64,000 bases of DNA from Sporosarcina globispora (GTDB lineage: Bacteria; Bacillota; Bacilli; Bacillales; Cytobacillaceae), in contig NZ_LGUF01000007.1 in assembly GCF_001274725.1 (NCBI RefSeq), positions 4,326,916 through 4,390,915 on the forward strand, read 5' to 3'. The notes below the pieces were generated by a model that saw only the letters and a list, made by a program, of their open reading frames with translations, ran no database searches and was not told the origin of the DNA. Of this stretch, positions 58,073 to 64,000 are shown in pieces. Made by a program: the position numbers and the translations under genes. Positions within the stretch are counted from its first letter, which is position 1. Every line of letters starts with the position of its first letter.

Positions 58073-58454
58073 CTCCCAGGTCTGTTGATCTTATGTAAAT
58101 TGATTTGAGCCTGCTGGTTCAATTTAATTATAGCAGACTCCGCTGTCTTTTGATTATTTATTCGACAGGTTGTTTCAAATTCCTTCAAGTTTTTAATCAT
58201 TTCTTTTGGCGATTTTTATTGAACATCTTTTTTAGCTTTGAAAAGTTGCCCGTTGATTTTCGTTGCGGGCACTTGCTTTCTGCGGGGCGGGCGGTGAGCC
58301 TCCTCGGCGCTATGCACCTGTGGGGTCTCACATCCCGCTACTCCAGAAGGAGTCAAGCGCCCTCCGCTCCAGTCAACCCAGCGGGTTAAAATTAATTTAC
58401 AATTTAAAAGGAATAGCCTAAATATAGTGTAATTAAAAAACTGTCCCTGATTTA
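58073..58454. other. 382-base spacer divIVA / ylmH
   Basis: It holds repeat family B (58247-58387). Positions 58073-58246 hold the divIVA promoter region, but I cannot point to a clear box. No gene is supported; the open frames here run through the repeat. Confidence 0.5.
58247..58387. repeat. Repeat family B, full copy
   Basis: A GC-rich block of about 140 bases in an AT-rich spacer. It starts CCCGTTGATTTTCGTTGCGG, continues through GCCTCCTCGGCGC and GGGGTCTCACATCCCGC, and ends with GTCAACCCAGCGGG. Its ends are partly inverted (TTGA...TCAA). The left half is mirrored by the degenerate copy at 14862-14945. Confidence 0.7.
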
Positions 58455-59228
58455 CTATCTCTGCCTTCCAGCAATAATCCTCCATTTGTCCTTCTTTGTT
58501 TTCCCATCTATTTCCATGATTTTGGAGCGGCCTTGTCCCCTAACTGAGATGATGTCGCTTTGCTGGCATTCAAATGAGAGGTTTTCTATTTGGGTCCAGT
58601 TGACTTTGACATGACCCTGCTGGATAAAGTGCTGGGATTTTTGCCTTGAGAAATTGTAGATGGCTGAGATGACGGTGTCCAGCCTTAAGGATGAAGATGT
58701 AACAGAGCTCTCCTTCCACAATTCAGCTGATTTGACTGCTTCTGAAAAGGGCTGTTTTTTCAGGGTTACTGAAGCTCTGCCAATTGACTGCAGCTGCAGG
58801 CTGATGTAATCTTCAATTTCTTGAGACGCAAAAAATTGGATTCTGTCTTCTTCAAAAAGAATATCACCAAATTTACCTCTTTTAAGCCCCAGAGACATTA
58901 GACTGCCCAGAACTTGCGGATGTTCAAGGGTAACAAACTTTTTTGGATATTCTATTTCAAAAAGCCGAATTTGAAAATCCTCCTCACTGCTTTCATAGTA
59001 ATCTGGAAACATCAGGGCTCTCTTTCTCTCAGCATCTGGTGTGCCGCCAAATAAAGCATATAAGATTCCCGATTGTTGTCCTATGACGCTTTTAAGGATG
59101 TGTTGCTCCCTTGGATCAAGAAAATCAGTAACCTTTGGTGCATATGTATTTTCCACAAGATTTTTCCAGTTAAGTACCTGGTCAATAAATTCTTTTTCTT
59201 CCGGCCGGAAGTGTTGATAAATGCTCAT
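58455..59228 (-). CDS. ylmH: S4-domain RNA-binding protein YlmH
   Basis: A 257-residue protein with an N-terminal YlmH domain and a C-terminal S4 RNA-binding domain (SAIYNFSRQKSQHFIQQGHVKVNW). In B. subtilis it contributes to ribosome rescue, as RqcH does, so its link to rqcH in this window is by function, not by neighbourhood. It follows ylmG with a terminator between. Confidence 0.92.
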   Translation of the reverse strand: MSIYQHFRPEEKEFIDQVLNWKNLVENTYAPKVTDFLDPREQHILKSVIGQQSGILYALFGGTPDAERKRALMFPDYYESSEEDFQIRLFEIEYPKKFVTLEHPQVLGSLMSLGLKRGKFGDILFEEDRIQFFASQEIEDYISLQLQSIGRASVTLKKQPFSEAVKSAELWKESSVTSSSLRLDTVISAIYNFSRQKSQHFIQQGHVKVNWTQIENLSFECQQSDIISVRGQGRSKIMEIDGKTKKDKWRIIAGRQR

Positions 59229-59252
59229 TTTTCAAGACCTCCTTTTTACACA

Positions 59253-59280
59253 AAATAAAAAAGGGCCATTTGATAGCCCT
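59253..59280 (-). terminator. Terminator after ylmG
   Basis: Minus-strand AGGGCTATCAAATGGCCCT followed by TTTTTTATTTT, just after the ylmG stop. It would limit read-through into ylmH. Confidence 0.8.
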
Positions 59281-59290
59281 GTTTTTAGCC

Positions 59291-59554
59291 TTATGAAATC
59301 CAATAGAAAAGCTGCTGCAAGCCGCCAGTGGCGAAACGCAAAACTAAGATGGCCACAATTGGAGAAATATCAATCATCCCAAGGGGAGGAATGATTTTTC
59401 GGAATGGCTCCAGGTATGGCTCGCAAATCCTTGCAAGAAACTGACCAATAGATGATTCTCTGGCATTAGGAAACCAGGACAGCAAAATATAAATAATCAG
59501 TGCCCACGAGTAATAATAAATTGCAGATGACAATATCCCAAATACTAATTCCAT
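59291..59554 (-). CDS. ylmG: YggT-family membrane protein YlmG
   Basis: 87 residues with two hydrophobic segments and the YggT motif [12 protein letters not shown] and an [13 protein letters not shown] loop between. In other bacteria it is linked to cell division or osmotic control. It lies between sepF and ylmH as in B. subtilis. Confidence 0.92.
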   Translation of the reverse strand: MELVFGILSSAIYYYSWALIIYILLSWFPNARESSIGQFLARICEPYLEPFRKIIPPLGMIDISPIVAILVLRFATGGLQQLFYWIS

Positions 59555-59560
59555 TAAGTG

Positions 59561-60004
59561 TTACCACCTCGTATTTTCTAATTCGTGTTCTTTCATCAGC
59601 TGAGAGATGTTTCCTGAAACCTCAACGTTATCAGGTGTACATAGGAAAATATCGGTTCCAATTTTTTGAATATCTCCGCCAATTGCATAAACGGTTCCGC
59701 TAAGGAAGTCAACAATGCGTTTTGCCTGATCTTTCTCTATTCTCTGCAGATTTACAACAACGGCCCTTCTGTTTTTCAGCTGATCGGCAATGTCCTGTGC
59801 TTCTGCATATATACGCGGTTCAACAAGAACTACTTTAGAAGATTTCTGCACGCTTTGGAGGCTGACAACGTTCTGTTTTTGAACTGTCTGCTGCTTCTGC
59901 ACCTGCTTCACCGGTTCTCTTTCTTCTTCGATGATTTCCTCTTCCTTATAGTCATATTCATCATCCAGGAAGAAAAATGTTTTAAATTTTGATTTTATAC
60001 TCAT
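59561..60004 (-). CDS. sepF: Cell division protein SepF
   Basis: SepF links FtsZ to the membrane. The 147-residue protein has an amphipathic N-terminal helix ([15 protein letters not shown]), a Gln-rich linker (about 30-55), and a globular domain with [15 protein letters not shown] and [14 protein letters not shown]. It starts at ATG 60004, four bases after ylmE. Confidence 0.95.
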   Translation of the reverse strand: MSIKSKFKTFFFLDDEYDYKEEEIIEEEREPVKQVQKQQTVQKQNVVSLQSVQKSSKVVLVEPRIYAEAQDIADQLKNRRAVVVNLQRIEKDQAKRIVDFLSGTVYAIGGDIQKIGTDIFLCTPDNVEVSGNISQLMKEHELENTRW

Positions 60005-60008
60005 TTTA

Positions 60009-60695
60009 TTAAACCTCCTGACCCTTTTGGCCTACTAAAGCCGTACCAATCCTTACCATTGTGGCACCTTCTTCAATAGCCAGGGAAAAATCGTTGGACA
60101 TGCCCATTGAAAGCTCAGTACAAGGAGCAAACTCATATTCCAAATCTATTATCTTTGTTTGAAGATCCTTAAGCTTCCGGAAACAAGAACGAAGCAAATC
60201 TTCGTCAGATGTATGAGGCGCCATGGTCATAAGTCCAACGATATTGATATTTTTATAATCCGCCAGGCTTGAGATGAAATCAGCAGCTATTTCTGGATTT
60301 ATTCCCTGTTTGGATTCTTCTCCAGAGACATTAACCTGAACGAAACAATTTATTTTTCTATCTGCCCGCTTATCGATTTCTTTTGCGAGGGAAATCCTGT
60401 CCAACGAATGGATATAGTCGACTTTATCAATTATATTTTTCACTTTGCGGGTTTGAAGTGCTCCAATAAAGTGCCAGGTTGGCTTGTCCTTTAAAACATC
60501 CCATTTGGCAAGAAGTCCATCATCCCTGTTTTCACCTAAATGATGTATACCCGCTTCCAGGGCTTCTTGTGCCCTTTCCGCTGAAACGTACTTAGTAACA
60601 GCAATGGTAGTAATTTCTTCCGGGTTGCGGTTTGCCTTTATGCACGCTTCGTGTATAGCTGACTCAATATGCTTTAAATTTTCTTCTACTTTCAT
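60009..60695 (-). CDS. ylmE: PLP homeostasis protein YlmE (YggS family)
   Basis: The 228 residues have the alanine-racemase-like barrel of the YggS family with the PLP-binding Lys in [20 protein letters not shown] and a phosphate-binding SMGMSNDF. It manages pyridoxal phosphate balance and is not an active racemase. It starts one base after the pgeF stop. Confidence 0.94.
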   Translation of the reverse strand: MKVEENLKHIESAIHEACIKANRNPEEITTIAVTKYVSAERAQEALEAGIHHLGENRDDGLLAKWDVLKDKPTWHFIGALQTRKVKNIIDKVDYIHSLDRISLAKEIDKRADRKINCFVQVNVSGEESKQGINPEIAADFISSLADYKNINIVGLMTMAPHTSDEDLLRSCFRKLKDLQTKIIDLEYEFAPCTELSMGMSNDFSLAIEEGATMVRIGTALVGQKGQEV

Positions 60696-61523
60696 TTAGC
60701 TTCCGACTTCCTCCTTCCAGCCTATAAAGCTCATCATTCTTCCTGTTTTCCCCATATCTCTTCTATGAGAGAAAAAATAGTCTTCATGACAGCTTGTGCA
60801 ATAATCAGTAATCATGATATTTTCTTGAGGAATTCCTGCATTTACAAGGATTTTCCTGTTTAGCTCTTTCAGGTCAAGCTGGAATTGATTATCACTAATT
60901 TGATTATATGGCTTTATATCGACATCATCTAGTATTTTTTGCACTTTTGAAATAACACGATCATCAACTATATAACAATTTCCACAAATGGAAGGGCCAA
61001 TCACGGCTTGTACCTCTTTTAAGTCTATGCCTTCTTCAGCATAAAGCTCTGCCATTTCTTTGCCAATACCCCCAACAGTGCCTTTCCAGCCTGCATGGGC
61101 AATTCCTATGGCTCCTGTATTTTCATGCAAAAAGTAAAGCGGTACACAATCTGCATAACAGAGGGTCAGCATTACACCTTTAGAATAAGTGAAAAAGCCG
61201 TCAGTACCCGGAAAGGAATCCTCGTAAACAAGAGCACCTCTCCCTCTGTCACTTCTGGTTACTTTTTTTATGCTAATTTCATGAGTTTGTTCAGCACCAA
61301 CCCACTTTTCATGAGAAAATCCAAGCAAGTCAGCCACATGCTGCCGATTTCGGCTGACTGCTTCATTGCTGTCATTAACATGCAAACCTAAATTCAGCGT
61401 TTTGTATTTATTACTGCTGCACCCGCCATTTTTAGTCGTAAAACCAGCCAAAATATTAGGTATGCGATCGGCCCACTCTTTTATGACAAAATACTCTTCC
61501 TTTTTTAAAGAAAATGGTTCCAT
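60696..61523 (-). CDS. ylmD: Purine nucleoside phosphorylase-like PgeF (YlmD, YfiH family)
   Basis: A 275-residue laccase-domain protein with QTHEI, CYADCVPLYF, HAGWKGTV, and a CHEDYFFSHR metal-site region. YfiH/PgeF proteins have adenosine/inosine phosphorylase activity or help edit peptidoglycan precursors. It overlaps ylmE start to within one base. Confidence 0.93.
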   Translation of the reverse strand: MEPFSLKKEEYFVIKEWADRIPNILAGFTTKNGGCSSNKYKTLNLGLHVNDSNEAVSRNRQHVADLLGFSHEKWVGAEQTHEISIKKVTRSDRGRGALVYEDSFPGTDGFFTYSKGVMLTLCYADCVPLYFLHENTGAIGIAHAGWKGTVGGIGKEMAELYAEEGIDLKEVQAVIGPSICGNCYIVDDRVISKVQKILDDVDIKPYNQISDNQFQLDLKELNRKILVNAGIPQENIMITDYCTSCHEDYFFSHRRDMGKTGRMMSFIGWKEEVGS

Positions 61524-61592
61524 GCTATTAACCCCATCTTATTTTTCTATAGTTTACCACAAGGCAGGCGGTGATGACACCATTAACAACTC

Positions 61593-61862
61593 TTATGCTT
61601 CATCCTCGATAAATTTCAGCTCTGCTGCCTCCTGATAGCGGACCAGGATGACATCTTCTCCAATTTTAATAATATTTTTCCATGGTATGACAATATCAGC
61701 ATCCCTTCCGAAAAAACCTAATACTTTTCCCGCTCCGCCAATAATGACGGCTTCAATTTTTCCTGTATTAATGTTTATATCAATATCCCCAATATTACCA
61801 AGCTTTTTGCCGTCAGCAACATTTACAACATCCTTCATTTGGAATTCGGATATTTTCACCAT
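61593..61862 (-). CDS. ylmC: PRC-barrel protein YlmC (YmxH family)
   Basis: 89 residues with a PRC-barrel core (DVVNVADGKKLGNIGDIDININTGKIEAVIIGG). It follows sigG and is expressed near sporulation in the B. subtilis order. The function is unclear. The ABC gene ylmA, which sits between sigG and ylmC in B. subtilis, is absent here. Confidence 0.88.
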   Translation of the reverse strand: MVKISEFQMKDVVNVADGKKLGNIGDIDININTGKIEAVIIGGAGKVLGFFGRDADIVIPWKNIIKIGEDVILVRYQEAAELKFIEDEA

Positions 61863-61930
61863 CGAGACTTCACTCCCAATTTATGTTCTTATTCAATATA
61901 TGTTTGCCCCTATAAGAAAAATGTTTGGTA

Positions 61931-61958
61931 AATATAAAAAGCAGCCAAATTGGCTGCT
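61931..61958 (-). terminator. sigG terminator
   Basis: Minus-strand AGCAGCC AATTT GGCTGCT followed by TTTTATATTT. The stem overlaps the sigG stop codon. Confidence 0.85.
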
Positions 61959-62736
61959 AGCTTTGAATATTTTTATTCATTTGTTTGATGGCGGCTTTTT
62001 CAAGCCGTGAAACCTGTGCCTGGGAAATGCCGATTTCCTCTGCCACTTCCATTTGAGTTTTTCCCTGGAAGAAGCGTTTTCTCAGAATCAGTTTTTCCCT
62101 TTCATTCAGTCTCCTCATTCCCTCTTTTAACGCAATTTCTTCAATCCATTGAATATCTTTGTTACGTTCATCGCTAAGCTGATCCATCACATAGATCGGA
62201 TCCCCGCCATCATTATAAATCGGTTCAAATAAAGAGACAGGATCCTGGATCGCATCCAATGCAAAAACGATTTCTTCATGAGGCACATCCAGCTCTTTGG
62301 CTATTTCTTCCGCTGTAGGCTCTCTGGATGTTTTGCTCATTAAGCGTTCTCTCACTTGCAGCGCTTTATAAGCAATGTCCCTTAATGACCGCGATACGCG
62401 AATCGGGTTATTATCACGCAGATATCTGCGTATTTCCCCAATAATCATTGGAACTGCATAGGTGGAAAACTTAACGTTTTGACTTAAATCAAAATTATCA
62501 ATAGATTTCATTAGACCGATACAGCCGACCTGGAAAAGGTCATCAACAAATTCGCCTCTGTTATTAAATCGCTGAATCACACTTAAGACGAGACGCAAAT
62601 TGCCGTTGACGAGTTTTTCCCGTGCGGTTATATCCCCCTTATGCATTTGCTTGAAGAGCTCTCTCATTTCTTCGTTTTTTAAAACTGGAAGCTTTGAAGT
62701 ATCAACACCGCAAATTTCTACTTTATTTCGAGTCAA
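61957..62736 (-). CDS. sigG: RNA polymerase sigma factor SigG
   Basis: Sigma-G drives late forespore genes. The 259-residue sigma-70 factor has region 2 (FVDDLFQVGCIGLMKSIDNFD, FSTYAVPMIIGEIRRYLRD) and region 4 helix-turn-helix (TQMEVAEEIGISQAQVSRLEKAAI). The start codon is TTG at 62736, preceded by GAGGAGGGAAATTGA, as in B. subtilis. A sigma-F/sigma-G-type promoter lies upstream. sigE is the next gene upstream. Confidence 0.97.
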   Translation of the reverse strand: MTRNKVEICGVDTSKLPVLKNEEMRELFKQMHKGDITAREKLVNGNLRLVLSVIQRFNNRGEFVDDLFQVGCIGLMKSIDNFDLSQNVKFSTYAVPMIIGEIRRYLRDNNPIRVSRSLRDIAYKALQVRERLMSKTSREPTAEEIAKELDVPHEEIVFALDAIQDPVSLFEPIYNDGGDPIYVMDQLSDERNKDIQWIEEIALKEGMRRLNEREKLILRKRFFQGKTQMEVAEEIGISQAQVSRLEKAAIKQMNKNIQS

Positions 62737-62773
62737 TCAATTTCCCTCCTCACAGGAGCTGCTGTACAAAAAA

Positions 62774-62802
62774 CAGTATCTCCTTGGGAAGGAAAAATAT
62801 GC
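62774..62802 (-). promoter_or_regulatory. Sigma-F/sigma-G type promoter of sigG
   Basis: Minus-strand GCATA (62798-62802) and GGAGATACTG (62774-62783), spaced 14 bases, resemble the GYATA / GGnrAnAnT consensus of forespore promoters. It would allow sigma-F and self-activation independent of sigE transcription. Confidence 0.65.
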
Positions 62803-62907
62803 ACCGGCTAATCTGACTGCCGGATGGGCAAGCGGTCAAAGCATCATAAACACTAGGGTTTTCCCTTGCAAAATTTTGTTAGAAAATATTCCTCGGACTT
62901 TAAAGCT

Positions 62908-63627
62908 CTAAACCATCTTATTGAATTCTTTTTTTAGTCTTTTTATAATTCTTTTTTCTAGTCGTGAAATGTAGGACTGGGAAATACCCAGCATATCTGC
63001 AACGTCCTTCTGTGTTTTTTCTTCACCCGACCCAAGGCCGAATCTAAGTTCCATAATCTGTTTTTCCCGATCTGAAAGCTGGTGCAACGCCTTTAAAAGC
63101 AGCTTTTTATCAACATTGGCCTCGAGATCTTTGGTAATGATGTCATCCTCAGTGCCAAGCACATCGGAAAGCAGCAGTTCATTGCCATCCCAATCGATAT
63201 TTAGGGGTTCATCAAATGAGACTTCGGAACGGATTTTATTATTCCTTCTTAAGTACATTAGAATTTCATTCTCAATACAGCGGGAAGCATATGTAGCCAG
63301 TTTGATTTTTTTCTCAGGATTAAATGTATTTACAGCTTTAATTAGCCCAATTGTTCCAATGCTGATTAAATCCTCTATATTGATGCCTGTATTTTCGAAC
63401 TTCCTGGCGATATAAACAACCAGACGGAGATTTCTTTCGATTAAAATGGACCTTGCAGCTTTATCTCCTTTCGGAAGCTTAATCAGAAGCATTTCTTCTT
63501 CTTCCTTGCTGAGTGGAGGAGGTAGTGCTTCGCTGCCGCCTATATAATAAACTTCATCTGTCTTGATCCCCAGCTTAATCAATAATTTATACCAATAGTA
63601 GGATAAGCGAAGTTTTAACTTTTTCAT
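62908..63627 (-). CDS. sigE: RNA polymerase sigma factor SigE precursor
   Basis: Sigma-E drives early mother-cell genes. The 239 residues begin with the pro-sequence ([20 protein letters not shown]...), removed around residue 27-29 near DEVYYIGG, by SpoIIGA after a forespore signal. Regions 2 ([22 protein letters not shown]) and 4 ([23 protein letters not shown]) are intact. ATG 63627 follows AAGGAGG. Confidence 0.98.
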   Translation of the reverse strand: MKKLKLRLSYYWYKLLIKLGIKTDEVYYIGGSEALPPPLSKEEEEMLLIKLPKGDKAARSILIERNLRLVVYIARKFENTGINIEDLISIGTIGLIKAVNTFNPEKKIKLATYASRCIENEILMYLRRNNKIRSEVSFDEPLNIDWDGNELLLSDVLGTEDDIITKDLEANVDKKLLLKALHQLSDREKQIMELRFGLGSGEEKTQKDVADMLGISQSYISRLEKRIIKRLKKEFNKMV

Positions 63628-63671
63628 GAATTGTCCTCCTTCTAAATTAAGTTCTTTCAGAGTATAGTATA

Positions 63672-64000
63672 TTAACTTACTTTTGCATCCGGCTTCATCG
63701 TACTTGTACCTGTAAGCATTTTAGGGTGAACGATGCACTGAAAAGCATCATCAGCAGAAAGCTGCTGCATGGAAAAGGAAACTAATCCACGCTCCGTTTC
63801 TATTATTTCATTCTCTTTTTCAAGGAGAATGCGGTCAGGCTTGAATCCGATGATTAACTGGTGTTCTTGTCCAACAACCTTACATGGAATGACCCTCATT
63901 TTATGCTCCCAATCCCCGCCAATAGAATTACTGCCCATGATGATATCCTCTGGATTCCCTGCCATTTTAATAATTTCACGTGGAAACTCATCAAGCCTGT
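63672..64000 (-). CDS. spoIIGA: Sporulation sigma-E processing peptidase SpoIIGA, C-terminal part
   Basis: The frame runs from the window edge to a stop at 63672. About 109 residues are visible, including [37 protein letters not shown] and [23 protein letters not shown], matching the cytoplasmic protease half of SpoIIGA. The catalytic Asp and the membrane helices lie outside the window. It is the pro-sigma-E protease, encoded next to sigE. Confidence 0.88.
   Translation of the reverse strand, partial: RLDEFPREIIKMAGNPEDIIMGSNSIGGDWEHKMRVIPCKVVGQEHQLIIGFKPDRILLEKENEIIETERGLVSFSMQQLSADDAFQCIVHPKMLTGTSTMKPDAKVS

Noticed and set aside
58216-58485. Minus-strand frame through repeat B
   Set aside because: Reads through a dispersed GC-rich repeat and into ylmH; no homology.

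Overview
The window is a core chromosomal segment of a spore-forming, low-GC Bacillaceae bacterium (Bacillus sensu lato; gene order and protein sequence resemble Bacillus subtilis, but the synteny breaks, spacers and repeats point to another lineage such as a Cytobacillus- or Mesobacillus-like genus, an inference). Evidence: spoIIGA-sigE-sigG, spoVM, divIVA-sepF, the PyrR-attenuated pyr operon, the FapR/PlsX lipid operon and a T-box on ileS. Almost every gene is on the minus strand, so transcription runs from high to low coordinates. Only rpmB and rqcH are on the plus strand.

Layout in the direction of transcription: (1) 64000-57545, sporulation sigma factors (end of spoIIGA, sigE, sigG) and the ylm/division cluster (ylmC, pgeF, ylmE, sepF, ylmG, ylmH, divIVA). 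(2) 57544-52326, ileS with a T-box leader, a degenerate DksA-like protein, lspA and rluD. (3) 52329-40326, the complete UMP pathway: pyrR-pyrP-pyrB-pyrC-carA-carB-pyrK-pyrD-pyrF-pyrE, with one sigma-A promoter and three PyrR-type attenuators. (4) 40272-33188, rqcH (plus strand), a Ca2+ P-type ATPase, a YicC-family protein, remA, gmk, rpoZ. (5) 32992-20351, coaBC-priA-def-fmt-rsmB-rlmN-prpC-prkC-rsgA-rpe, then thiN: translation initiation, replication restart, RNA methylation and Ser/Thr phosphorylation in a tightly overlapped operon. (6) spoVM, rpmB (plus strand), yloU, fakA, recG. (7) 14807-5127, fapR-plsX-fabD-fabG, acpP, rnc, smc, ftsY: fatty-acid and phospholipid synthesis under FapR, then chromosome condensation and protein targeting. 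(8) 4836-1, a less familiar operon: a large secreted/membrane protein, an ABC ATPase, an ABC-2 permease and the start of another membrane protein.

No CRISPR array, prophage, transposase, tRNA or rRNA was seen. The least ordinary material is the ABC operon placed after ftsY, where B. subtilis has ylqB-ylxM-ffh; two families of hairpin-rich intergenic repeats, one copy of which lies inside the pyrB leader; and a structured acpP-rnc spacer. I did not find a convincing wholly new system. The ABC operon and the repeat families are the best leads. Statements about B. subtilis gene order and homologue lengths are from memory, not from a search.
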